Part shown: piece by piece, positions 43,206-50,888 of the stretch
Numbering within the stretch: the first letter of the stretch is position 1
How the letters are laid out: every line of letters starts with the position of its first letter
NCBI RefSeq assembly: GCF_001439785.1
Contig: NZ_JYLI01000014.1
Coordinates: forward strand, 62,001 to 126,000
Origin: Pseudomonas poae
GTDB lineage: Bacteria; Pseudomonadota; Gammaproteobacteria; Pseudomonadales; Pseudomonadaceae
DNA length: 64,000 bases
Direction of reading: 5' to 3'
Position numbers and translations under genes: made by a program
The notes under the pieces: generated by a model
What the model saw: only the letters and a program-made list of their open reading frames with translations
The model's database searches: none
Told to the model about the DNA's origin: nothing

Positions 43206-43427
43206 CTAGACCGACGCGACGCCATCCATTTTCTGGCGCAGGCTCAACGGACGCATGTCGGTCCAGGTTTCTTCGATGTAGGCCAGGCACTCTTTCTTGA
43301 AGCCGCTCTTGCCCACGGTGCGCCAGCCTTCCGGTACGGCTTTGTAGTCAGGCCAGATGGAATACTGTTCTTCGTGGTTGACCACTACCTGAAACAGGAT
43401 GTCGTCGCGGTCAAATACTGAGGTCAT
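43206..43427 (-). CDS. MbtH-like NRPS accessory protein
   Basis: A 73-residue MbtH-family protein. It starts TSVFDRDDILFQVVVNHEEQ, then YSIWPDYKAVPEGW (the conserved NxExQYSxWP pattern) and ends WTDMRPLSLRQKMDG. MbtH proteins bind and activate NRPS adenylation domains; the pyoverdine one (PA2412 in P. aeruginosa) lies next to pvdH, as here. ATG 43427 follows GGAGAACAGC. It lies 82 bp after pvdH on the same strand with no separate PvdS box visible, so it is probably read from the pvdH promoter. Its client is likely the PvdL-type synthetase at 53858-64000. Confidence 0.93.
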   Translation of the reverse strand: MTSVFDRDDILFQVVVNHEEQYSIWPDYKAVPEGWRTVGKSGFKKECLAYIEETWTDMRPLSLRQKMDGVASV

Positions 43428-43509
43428 TGCTGTTCTCCATCGCTCAAAGGCTGGCTGCGCACCACGCGCAGCGCTGATATCTGTAGAAACGTACCGCGCA
43501 CGGGAAAAA

Positions 43510-44910
43510 TTAGAGGCCGGCGACGGCTGCTGCCAGGGCACGGCCGAAGATGTCGGCTACGCGGTCGATTTCGGCGGCGGTGATCACCAGCGGCGGCAGA
43601 AAGCGCACCACGCTGCCATGGCGCCCGCCCAGCTCCAGGATCAGCCCGCGCTTGAGGCATTCGCGCTGCACCAGCGGCGCCAACTGGCGATGCACCGGCG
43701 GGTGACCCTGGCTATCGAGCGCACCGTGCGGGTCGACCAATTCCACCCCCAGCATCAGCCCGCGACCGCGAATATCGCCCAGATGCGGGTAATCACGCTG
43801 CAGGATGCGCAGGTGTTCGCCGAGGCGCTCGCCCATGGCCGTCGCGTGGGCCGGCAGGTCGTGTTCCTTGAGGTAGCGCATCACCGCCGACCCCGCCGCC
43901 ATGGCCATCTGATTGCCGCGAAACGTACCGGCATGGGCACCCGGCAGCCAAGTGTCGAGCCAGTCGCGATACACCACCACCGCCAGCGGCAGGCTGCCGC
44001 CGATGGCCTTGGACAGCACCACCACGTCGGGGATGATGCCTGCGTGCTCAAAGGCGAACATCTTGCCGGTGCGGCCAAAACCGCTCTGGATTTCATCGAC
44101 AATCAACGCGACACCCGCCTGCTGAGTGATGCGGCGCAGGCCACGCAGCCAGTCGAGATCGGCCGGAATCACGCCGCCTTCGCCCTGCACCACTTCGACA
44201 ATCACTGCCGCCGGTAACAGCACCCCGGCTTCGGGATCGCTGAGCAGGTTTTCCAGGTAATGCAGGTTGACCTGCACCCCCTGCGCGCCGCCCAGTCCGA
44301 ACGGGCAACGATAGTCATAGGGATAAGGCAGAAATTGCACGCCATTGCCGAGCAATGCACCCAAGGGTTTTTTCGGCCCCAGGCTGCCCATCAGGCTCAG
44401 CGCGCCCTGGCTCATGCCGTGGTAACCGCCCTGGAATGACAGCACCGTGCTGCGCCCGGTGGCGGTGCGCACCAACTTCAACGCCGCTTCCACCGCATCG
44501 GTGCCGGTGGGGCCGCAAAACTGGATTTTCGCTTCCCGCGCCAGCTCGGGCGGCAACAGGCCGAACAGGTCCTGCACGAACTGATCCTTGACCGGCGTGG
44601 TGAGGTCCAGGGTGTGCAATGGCAACTCATCGGCCAGCACCTGCTGGATCGCCTCGATCACCACCGGGTGGTTATGCCCCAACGCCAGCGTACCGGCGCC
44701 AGCCAGGCAATCGATGAAGCTGCGGCCCTCGACGTCTTCCACATAGATGCCCTTGGCCCGCTTGAGCGCCAGGGGGATGCGCCGGGGGTAGCTGCGGGCG
44801 TTGGATTCCTGCTGGCGCTGGCGGGCCAGCAGTGGCGTTTCGTCGAACTGGTAGAGCGTTTCGGCGGTGTGCGCCGGGGTGGTTTCGATACGGCTGGTAG
44901 CGACTGACAT
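43510..44910 (-). CDS. pvdH: L-2,4-diaminobutyrate:2-ketoglutarate aminotransferase (PvdH)
   Basis: A 466-residue class III PLP aminotransferase. Visible are FIDCLAGAGTLALGHNHP, FCGPTGTDAVEAALKLVR (PLP phosphate loop), ALIVDEIQSGFGRTGKMFAF (Asp to PLP) and DVVVLSKAIGGSLPLAV with the Schiff-base Lys. It makes 2,4-diaminobutyrate from aspartate semialdehyde, the precursor for the dihydropyrimidine half of the pyoverdine chromophore. Identification rests on the family, the adjacent mbtH and the PvdS promoter at 44955-44978. An ectoine- or siderophore-type Dab aminotransferase is the only alternative, and the context argues for pyoverdine. Confidence 0.93.
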   Translation of the reverse strand: MSVATSRIETTPAHTAETLYQFDETPLLARQRQQESNARSYPRRIPLALKRAKGIYVEDVEGRSFIDCLAGAGTLALGHNHPVVIEAIQQVLADELPLHTLDLTTPVKDQFVQDLFGLLPPELAREAKIQFCGPTGTDAVEAALKLVRTATGRSTVLSFQGGYHGMSQGALSLMGSLGPKKPLGALLGNGVQFLPYPYDYRCPFGLGGAQGVQVNLHYLENLLSDPEAGVLLPAAVIVEVVQGEGGVIPADLDWLRGLRRITQQAGVALIVDEIQSGFGRTGKMFAFEHAGIIPDVVVLSKAIGGSLPLAVVVYRDWLDTWLPGAHAGTFRGNQMAMAAGSAVMRYLKEHDLPAHATAMGERLGEHLRILQRDYPHLGDIRGRGLMLGVELVDPHGALDSQGHPPVHRQLAPLVQRECLKRGLILELGGRHGSVVRFLPPLVITAAEIDRVADIFGRALAAAVAGL

Positions 44911-44954
44911 CTTTCGAATCCCTCAATACGCTGTTTGGTTGCTTGCATCTGGAG

Positions 44955-44978
44955 ACGCTTGAGGGTGGGGGGGATTTA
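44955..44978 (-). promoter_or_regulatory. PvdS (iron-starvation sigma factor) promoter of pvdH
   Basis: On the minus strand the region reads CCCTAAATCCCC, then 16 bases after TAAAT comes CGT (TAAAT complementing 44974-44978, CGT complementing 44955-44957). This is exactly the TAAAT-N16-CGT iron-starvation box of PvdS-dependent promoters. It sits 45 bp upstream of the pvdH start codon, so pvdH and mbtH should be induced under iron limitation. Confidence 0.88.
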
Positions 44979-45170
44979 GGGAAGGTGGTCGGTTAGTTGG
45001 GTGCTTGTCCGTTATTCAGGTAACGGCGGCTGGCGGTTTTGCCCTTACAACGGGTCACGTTGGAAAAGAGCCGGAATGCCAGCCCAGCCCACAGTAACCA
45101 AAGGCTCTTGCCCACCACTCGGCACCTCGCTCAGGCTCGGTGTGCGCGCATCAGACAAATGGAGATCAAA

Positions 45171-45196
45171 ATGTGGGAGGGGGCTTGCTCCCACAT
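45171..45196. repeat. REP palindrome
   Basis: ATGTGGGAG at 45171-45179 is mirrored by CTCCCACAT at 45188-45196 around GGGGCTTG, a single unit of the window's commonest REP class. Confidence 0.65.
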
Positions 45197-45241
45197 GTTG
45201 TACAGCGTTGGGCAGATAATCCGGGGCTGCGCCAGGGCCAA

Positions 45242-46009
45242 TCAAAGGCCCCGATATTTCTCATTCAGGGCATACAAAATCGCACACGTCTCGGCATCTA
45301 AAACCCCACCATAATCGCGCCTTCGAAAATGCATCTGAAACGCTCGCGTGCGAAGCTCAAACGTCCGCCGATTCGACGCCGCCTTATACCCATACCGCTG
45401 AAACGCCCGCTCCACCTCGACCTCCGGCGGCAACCCCAGGCTAAAGCGTCGCTGATACATCATCCGGGTCGTCTCATCAAACCAGGCCCCCACCCCCGCC
45501 TCGAACAGACACCGCCACGGCAGTTGCGGCCCCGGGTCACTCTTGCGCCAGTACGCCACATCCGAATGCCCGAGAATGTCGGTCGGCCCCACGTGCGGGT
45601 ACCGCCCAAGCACATCGCGCAGCAACGCAATCAATACATCGACCTGCTGCGGGGCATAGGCAGGAAATGTGAACACGCCCTTGTCATCACGCGCCTGGTT
45701 GACGATCTCCACGCCAATCGAACGACTGTTGAGGTTGTCCCGCCCACCCCACTGACTCACCCCGGCATGCCACGCACGCTGGTCTTCCTTCACCAGACGA
45801 AACACGCGCAGCTCGTCATACCCGGCAGCGCGATAGCCAGGTTCATGCGGGTCGGGCAACAGGTAGTGTGCACTCACCCCATCCCGGGTAAGGGTGCGCA
45901 ACGAGGATGCAAACGGCGCGGCGGTGTAGTGCAGGATCACCTGCTGTACTTGCTCGCCGTTGCGCTGGTTGAAACCCATAGCGGGAAAACTGCTGTCAAT
46001 AACCAACAT
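45242..46009 (-). CDS. N-acetylmuramoyl-L-alanine amidase, AmpDh3-like
   Basis: A 255-residue amidase_2 enzyme that cuts the bond between MurNAc and L-Ala in peptidoglycan. Zinc ligands and catalytic residues are in VILHYTAAPFASSL, DQRAWHAGVSQWGG and ILGHSDVAYWRKSDPG; a C-terminal peptidoglycan-binding domain ends GVLDAETCAILYALNEKYRG. The whole chain reads like P. aeruginosa AmpDh3. I chose ATG 46009 because AAGGACGG lies in front of it; the TTG at 46027 would place this ribosome site inside the gene. No signal peptide is visible, consistent with AmpDh3, which in P. aeruginosa is exported by a type VI system. Confidence 0.88.
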   Translation of the reverse strand: MLVIDSSFPAMGFNQRNGEQVQQVILHYTAAPFASSLRTLTRDGVSAHYLLPDPHEPGYRAAGYDELRVFRLVKEDQRAWHAGVSQWGGRDNLNSRSIGVEIVNQARDDKGVFTFPAYAPQQVDVLIALLRDVLGRYPHVGPTDILGHSDVAYWRKSDPGPQLPWRCLFEAGVGAWFDETTRMMYQRRFSLGLPPEVEVERAFQRYGYKAASNRRTFELRTRAFQMHFRRRDYGGVLDAETCAILYALNEKYRGL

Positions 46010-46128
46010 AAGAACCGTCCTTTTCAATACAGGCCGAATCGTTCAGCCCGTTCAAGCACAAAAAAATTACCGCCATCCTGAAGACTTGCACCTCAGGATG
46101 GCGGTAACTATCTGGCACCTGAAAAGAA

Positions 46129-47451
46129 TCAGCGCCGTAGCGGCATGCCCAGTTCGACGCGCAAACCATCCGGCTGGCTGTCGAATGTCAATGAGCAGGA
46201 ACAACGCTGCACGATGGCCTGCACGATTGCCAAGCCCAGGCCACAGCCTTCGCTGTTGCCATTGCGCCAGAAGCGCTGGGTCAGGTATTGCAGGTCTTCG
46301 CTGGAGATCTGCTTGCCATGGTCGCGCACGCGGAAGATCACGCGGTCGGCGGCGGTCAGCACGCTGAGTTCCACACGGGTATCAGCCGGGGTATGGCGCA
46401 GGGCATTGTCGAGCAGGTTGCGCAGCGCGGCGACCGCCAGGCCCACCGGCATTTCCACCGGTGCGGCCGAGAGGTTGTCCGGCAGGATCAGGTCGATGCG
46501 ACTGTTGTCACCGGCATTCGCATCCTGGATCGCCAGCCTGGCGACGTCTTCGGCACTGGACTGCACGCCATCGTCAAACGACAGGCTGCCCTCCACCCGC
46601 GCCAGCAGCAGCAATTGCTCGAGGGTGCGGTGCAGGCGGTCGGCACCCGCCTCGGCATGGGCCAGCGACTGGTCGCGGGCCGCGCCGTCAGTCATGCGGG
46701 CCACCTGCAGATGGGTCTTGATCGCCGTCAGCGGGCTGCGCAGCTCGTGGGCGGCGTCGCCGGTGAGCCGGCGCTCGCGCTCGATGGTCTTGGCAATGCG
46801 CTGCAACAGTTGGTTCTGTGTGTCGAGCAGCGGTTTGAGTTCGCTGGGCAGCGGATGAATCTGCAGCGGTTCGAGGGAGTCGGCACTGCGTCGTTTCAAG
46901 GCATCGCGCATGCGATTGAGCGGCAGCAGGCTCTGACCGATGCCCAGCCACAACAGGCACAGGCACCCCAGCATCGCCACCCCTACCGGCACCGAGGCGG
47001 CCAGCAAAATCGAGGTATTCAAGGCTTCGCGTTCGGCATGGCGATCGGCGGTGGTGATCAACAGGTCGCCGCGGCTGAGGGTAAAGCTGCGCCAGGCCAC
47101 GCCGTCTATCACCTGGTCACGAAAGCCGCTCTGGTGCGACTCCAGGCCTTCGTCGGGGGTGGTGTGGCTGCGCGCGAGGACTTCCCCGCGCAAGGAGCTG
47201 ACCTGACAGGCCATGCCACCGGGCACGTGCAGGTGTTCGTCGCTGAAACGCGCACCGCCGGTGGCGCTGGCCAGCCCGGGCATCTGTTCGATCAGCCCCG
47301 CCACCATGCGCGCCGACGCGACCAGGCGCTGGTCGAGGGAAAACATCATCTGGTTGCGCAGGTCGTTGAGCATCCAGGTCGCCGCCAGCGCCCAGATCAG
47401 CACGAAAGCGGCCCCCAGCTTGAACGTCAGGCGCAGGCGCAGGCTTTTCAC
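46129..47451 (-). CDS. Two-component sensor histidine kinase
   Basis: A 440-residue membrane kinase. One hydrophobic segment at about residues 8-28 and another near 160-180 bracket a periplasmic sensor of about 130 residues. A linker leads to the H-box DAAHELRSPLTAIKTH with the phospho-accepting His near residue 235, the N-box LRNLLDNALRHTP, a G1 box that reads VRDHGKQIS (a weakened DxGxG), and the G2 box GCGLGLAIVQ. It resembles QseC/TctE-type kinases and PA2480. Start GTG 47451 overlaps the regulator gene. Divergence of the pair from dsbD suggests it senses envelope redox or metal stress (inference). Confidence 0.9.
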   Translation of the reverse strand: MKSLRLRLTFKLGAAFVLIWALAATWMLNDLRNQMMFSLDQRLVASARMVAGLIEQMPGLASATGGARFSDEHLHVPGGMACQVSSLRGEVLARSHTTPDEGLESHQSGFRDQVIDGVAWRSFTLSRGDLLITTADRHAEREALNTSILLAASVPVGVAMLGCLCLLWLGIGQSLLPLNRMRDALKRRSADSLEPLQIHPLPSELKPLLDTQNQLLQRIAKTIERERRLTGDAAHELRSPLTAIKTHLQVARMTDGAARDQSLAHAEAGADRLHRTLEQLLLLARVEGSLSFDDGVQSSAEDVARLAIQDANAGDNSRIDLILPDNLSAAPVEMPVGLAVAALRNLLDNALRHTPADTRVELSVLTAADRVIFRVRDHGKQISSEDLQYLTQRFWRNGNSEGCGLGLAIVQAIVQRCSCSLTFDSQPDGLRVELGMPLRR

Positions 47452-48143
47452 GAAGCCTTCTCTCCCTCATCAGGGCGACCCTCATCGGCAGCGCCGAGGC
47501 GATAACCGAGGCCGCGTACGGTCTCGACGATGCCATTGCCCAATTTGCGCCGCAGGTGGTGGATATGCACATTGAGCGCGTTGCTTTCCAGTTCGTCGCT
47601 GAAGCCGTAGACGCTGTCCTTGAGTTGTTCGCTGGAGAGTACTCGGCCCTTGTTGTGCAGCAGAGCCTGCAACAACGCCTGCTCACGACGCGACAGATCC
47701 ACCGGCTGGCCACCGAGGAAGGTCTCACGGCTGCTGGGATCGTAGGCCAGACGGCCGTGCTCGATCAGGTTGACGCTGCGTCCCGCCACCCGGCGCAGCA
47801 GGGTTTGCAGGCGGGCGGCGAGTTCGCGCAGGTCGAAGGGTTTGAGCAGGTAGTCGTCGGCACCGGCTTGCAGGCCGTCGACACGGTTGGTTACCGAATC
47901 CCGCGCGGTGAGGATCAGCACCGGGATTTCCAGGCCCTGGCTGCGCTGTTGCTGCAGCAGCTTGAGGCCGTCTTCGTCGGGCAGGCCGAGGTCGAGCACC
48001 ATGATGTCGAACGCCGCCGCCTTGAGCATCGCCCGTGCCGCGCCGGCGCTCGCCACGCGCTCCACGGTGAAGCCCTGGGCGGTGAGGCCGGCCACGATGC
48101 CGCTGGCGATCAGTTCATCGTCTTCACAGACCAGTACGTGCAT
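47448..48143 (-). CDS. OmpR-family response regulator
   Basis: A 231-residue response regulator. The receiver domain has the acidic pocket CEDDELI, the phospho-acceptor Asp in IMVLDLGLPDEDG (residue 51), LTARDS and the conserved Lys in YLLKPFD. The C-terminal winged helix contains VDLSRREQALLQALL and VHIHHLRRKLG.....VRGLGYRLG. It pairs with the overlapping kinase gene. It is divergent from dsbD; the 11-bp-phased direct repeat at 48253-48273 is a good candidate for its binding site. Confidence 0.94.
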   Translation of the reverse strand: MHVLVCEDDELIASGIVAGLTAQGFTVERVASAGAARAMLKAAAFDIMVLDLGLPDEDGLKLLQQQRSQGLEIPVLILTARDSVTNRVDGLQAGADDYLLKPFDLRELAARLQTLLRRVAGRSVNLIEHGRLAYDPSSRETFLGGQPVDLSRREQALLQALLHNKGRVLSSEQLKDSVYGFSDELESNALNVHIHHLRRKLGNGIVETVRGLGYRLGAADEGRPDEGEKAS

Positions 48144-48252
48144 GCTGAACCCTTCATGAAAGATGGCGTGATTAGAGAATGCAGGGATTAAGCGCGCATT
48201 ATGCCGCCAATGTTCGCAACACCCGCTGATCCGTACACTCTAGAATAGCGCC

Positions 48253-48273
48253 CGGTTAATCATCGGTTAATCA
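48253..48273. promoter_or_regulatory. Tandem CGGTTAATCA repeat, candidate response-regulator site
   Basis: CGGTTAATCA occurs twice (48253-48262 and 48264-48273), one helical turn (11 bp) apart, in the 178-bp gap between the divergent response-regulator gene and dsbD. OmpR-family regulators typically bind such phased direct repeats, so this probably controls dsbD and perhaps the regulator itself. Confidence 0.6.
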
Positions 48274-48321
48274 ACGCCACACATTGTGTGCCTCAACTTG
48301 TACTGGATTAAGGTTTGAAGC

Positions 48322-50043
48322 ATGCGGCATCTGTTTACCTTTCTATTGGTAATGCTCGCGGGATTCGCCCAGGCCGCGCCTGGCAACCCTTTCGACACCA
48401 AACCCGATTTTCTTCCGGTGGGCAAAGCGTTCACCTTTACCTCCGAACGTCTTGAAAGTGGCGAGATGCAGCTGTATTGGCAGATTGCCGACGGTTATTA
48501 CCTGTACCAGCAACGCATGAAGTTCGAGGGCCTGGCCGAAAAGCCAACGCTGCCCAAGGGCGAGGCCCATAGCGACGAGTTCTTCGGCGAGCAGGAGGTG
48601 TATCGCCAGGGCCTGGAAGTGAAGATCCCCGCCGGTGCCACCGGCCAGCTCAAGCTGGGCTGGCAGGGCTGCGCCGATGCGGGCCTGTGCTACCCGCCGC
48701 AATCGATCACCGTCGACCTGGGTGGCAGCCCGGCCGCCGCCACCGCCCAGGCACAGGACCAGAACCTGGCCAGCGGCCTGCAACAGCGCAGCCTGGGCTG
48801 GAGTTTGCTGGTGTTCTTCGGCCTGGGTTTGCTGCTGGCATTTGCCCCGTGTTCATTGCCGATGCTACCGATTCTCGCCGGTCTGGTGGTGGGCAGTGGC
48901 GCCAGCCCGCGTCGCGGCCTGGCCCTGGCCGGCAGCTACGTAGTGTGCATGGCGCTGGTGTATGCCGCGCTGGGCGTGCTGGCCGCCCTGGCCGGCGCCA
49001 ACCTCGCCGCGCTGCTGCAAACCCCGTGGATTCTCGGTAGCTTCGCCGCTCTGTTTGTGGTCCTCGCCCTGCCGATGTTCGGCTTCTTCGAACTGCAACT
49101 GCCGACCTTCCTGCGCGACCGCCTGGACAACGTCAGCCGCCAGCAAAGCGGCGGCAGCCTGCTGGGCGCAGGCATCCTCGGCGCCTTGTCCGGCCTGCTG
49201 GTGGGCCCCTGCATGACCGCACCGCTGGCCGGCGCGCTGCTGTATATCGCCCAGAGCGGCAATGCGCTGCACGGTGGTCTGATCCTGTTCGCCATGGGCA
49301 TCGGCATCGGCGTACCACTGTTGCTGCTGGTGACCGTGGGCAACCGCTTCCTGCCCAAGCCGGGCACCTGGATGAATGTGCTCAAGGGCGTTTTCGGTTT
49401 CCTGTTCCTCGGCACGGCCGTGCTGATGATTCGTCCGGTGGTTGGCGACAGCCTGTGGCTAGGCCTGTGGGGCGCACTGGCGTTGGTCATGGCGTACTGC
49501 GGCTGGGGCCTGGCCCGTGAATACGGCCTGGCCGCCAAGGTATTTGGCGCCGGTTCACTGGTGCTGGGCCTGTGGGGCGCGGTGCTGGTGGTGGGCGCAG
49601 CCGGTGGCAGCGATGAGCTGTGGCAGCCGTTGAAGGTCTACAGCGGCTCGCGTATCGCCACCGCTGACGCACATGACGCCTTCACCACGATCAACGACCC
49701 TGCGGCCCTGCAAGATCAGCTCGACAGCGCCAAGGCTCAGGGTCAGTGGGTGCTAGTGGACTACTACGCCGATTGGTGCGTGTCGTGCAAGATCATGGAA
49801 AAACAGGTATTCGGTAACCCGCAGGTGATGCAAGCCCTCAAGGACGTGCGCCTGCTGCGCCTGGACGTCACCGCCGACAACGTCGCCAGCCGCGAACTGC
49901 TCGGGCGCTACAAAGTGCCGGGGCCACCCAGCTTCGTCTGGATCGGCCCAGACGGTGAGGAGCGCCGCGCCCAACGCATCACCGGCGAGGTGGATGCAGA
50001 CACCTTCCTGCAACGCTGGACTCAGACCCGGGACGCCCGCTGA
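48322..50043 (+). CDS. dsbD: Thiol:disulfide interchange protein DsbD
   Basis: A 573-residue transmembrane reductase that carries electrons from cytoplasmic thioredoxin to periplasmic DsbC/DsbG-type proteins. A signal peptide (LFTFLLVMLAGFAQA) precedes the alpha domain with its Cys pair in CADAGLCYPP; the central beta domain has about eight membrane segments with Cys in LAFAPCSLPMLPILAG and LVGPCMTAPLAG; the C-terminal thioredoxin-like gamma domain has YADWCVSCKIMEKQ. All three Cys pairs are present. It is first of a three-gene redox operon with the TlpA-like and DsbG genes, as in PA2478-PA2476. Confidence 0.95.
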   Translation: MRHLFTFLLVMLAGFAQAAPGNPFDTKPDFLPVGKAFTFTSERLESGEMQLYWQIADGYYLYQQRMKFEGLAEKPTLPKGEAHSDEFFGEQEVYRQGLEVKIPAGATGQLKLGWQGCADAGLCYPPQSITVDLGGSPAAATAQAQDQNLASGLQQRSLGWSLLVFFGLGLLLAFAPCSLPMLPILAGLVVGSGASPRRGLALAGSYVVCMALVYAALGVLAALAGANLAALLQTPWILGSFAALFVVLALPMFGFFELQLPTFLRDRLDNVSRQQSGGSLLGAGILGALSGLLVGPCMTAPLAGALLYIAQSGNALHGGLILFAMGIGIGVPLLLLVTVGNRFLPKPGTWMNVLKGVFGFLFLGTAVLMIRPVVGDSLWLGLWGALALVMAYCGWGLAREYGLAAKVFGAGSLVLGLWGAVLVVGAAGGSDELWQPLKVYSGSRIATADAHDAFTTINDPAALQDQLDSAKAQGQWVLVDYYADWCVSCKIMEKQVFGNPQVMQALKDVRLLRLDVTADNVASRELLGRYKVPGPPSFVWIGPDGEERRAQRITGEVDADTFLQRWTQTRDAR

Positions 50044-50888
50044 TGCTGACCCTGACCATTGGCACGTTTGCCATCGCGCTGAATCACATTCTGCTGATCA
50101 GCGCGCTGATTCTCGCCACGCTGGTGGGCTGGCGCGTGGCCAAGCGTGGCGGTGAGAACCCCGAGTCTGTGCTGTTCAGCCTGTTCCTGCTGGGCATGTT
50201 CGTGGCGCGGGTGAGCTTCGTGCTGATGTACTGGAGTGACTATCGCAACGACTGGCTGCAGGTGATTGACCTGCGCGACGGCGGCTTTCTCGCCTGGCCC
50301 GGCATTATCGCGCTGGTGCTCGCCGCTCTGGCGTACGGCTGGCGCCGCCCGCCCCTGCGCAAGCCGCTGAGCGCGGGCGTCATCACCGGTCTGCTGTTCT
50401 GGGGCATCACCAGCCTGTCGCTGAACCTCTACGACAAGGGCTCGCAACTGCCGTCAATCACCCTGCGCACTGCCGATGGCCAGGAGGTGCAACTTGCCGA
50501 TTACAAGGGCGGCCCCCTGGTGATCAACCTGTGGGCCACCTGGTGCCCGCCGTGCCGCCGCGAAATGCCGGTGCTGGAACGCGCGCAACACCAACGACCC
50601 GACGTGACATTCCTGTTCGTCAACCAGGCCGAAAGCATGCAGAGCGTCAGCACCTACCTCGCCACTCAGGGCCTGACCCTCGACAACGTGCTGTTCGACG
50701 CTGGCGGCAGCCTCGGGCAGGCCGTGGGCTCCATGGCCTTGCCGACCACCTTGTTCTACCAGGCCGACGGACGCCTGATCAACAGCCACCTCGGCGAACT
50801 GTCCCAGGCCAGCCTGGCCCGCGCCCTGGAACCCTTCGACACCGCCCCACAAAGGAAACCCACATGCCAAGCCTCCGCCACCTGCTGA
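50043..50888 (+). CDS. Membrane-anchored TlpA-like thiol:disulfide oxidoreductase
   Basis: A 281-residue protein. Residues 1-125 hold about four hydrophobic segments with an Lgt-like stretch (VIDLRDGGFLAWPGIIALVL). From about residue 135 there is a periplasmic thioredoxin-like domain with the CPPC motif in LWATWCPPCRREMP and a cis-Pro in ALPTTLFY. Its ATG overlaps the dsbD stop. Probably reduced by DsbD and passing electrons to a periplasmic target. The C-terminus overlaps the first 25 bases of dsbG in another frame. Confidence 0.85.
   Translation: MLTLTIGTFAIALNHILLISALILATLVGWRVAKRGGENPESVLFSLFLLGMFVARVSFVLMYWSDYRNDWLQVIDLRDGGFLAWPGIIALVLAALAYGWRRPPLRKPLSAGVITGLLFWGITSLSLNLYDKGSQLPSITLRTADGQEVQLADYKGGPLVINLWATWCPPCRREMPVLERAQHQRPDVTFLFVNQAESMQSVSTYLATQGLTLDNVLFDAGGSLGQAVGSMALPTTLFYQADGRLINSHLGELSQASLARALEPFDTAPQRKPTCQASATC

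Larger units (their letters stand above)
44911..45241. other. 331-bp gap between pvdH and the amidase gene
   Basis: No gene is supported here. The gap holds the PvdS promoter of pvdH at 44955-44978 and a REP palindrome at 45171-45196; the short open frames across it overlap these elements and show no protein similarity. Confidence 0.6.

Noticed and set aside
31343..45196. Recurring GTGGGAGGGGGCTTGC sequences as a CRISPR array
   Set aside because: Copies are scattered singly between genes, palindromic and unevenly spaced; there are no regular spacers and no cas genes.
45001..45314. Short open frames in the gap between pvdH and the amidase gene
   Set aside because: They run through a REP palindrome, have no ribosome site of note and no recognisable protein features.
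46010..46027. TTG start at 46027 for the amidase, adding six residues
   Set aside because: The AAGGACGG ribosome-binding site lies inside that extension and is well spaced for ATG 46009, which also gives the AmpDh3-like N-terminus.
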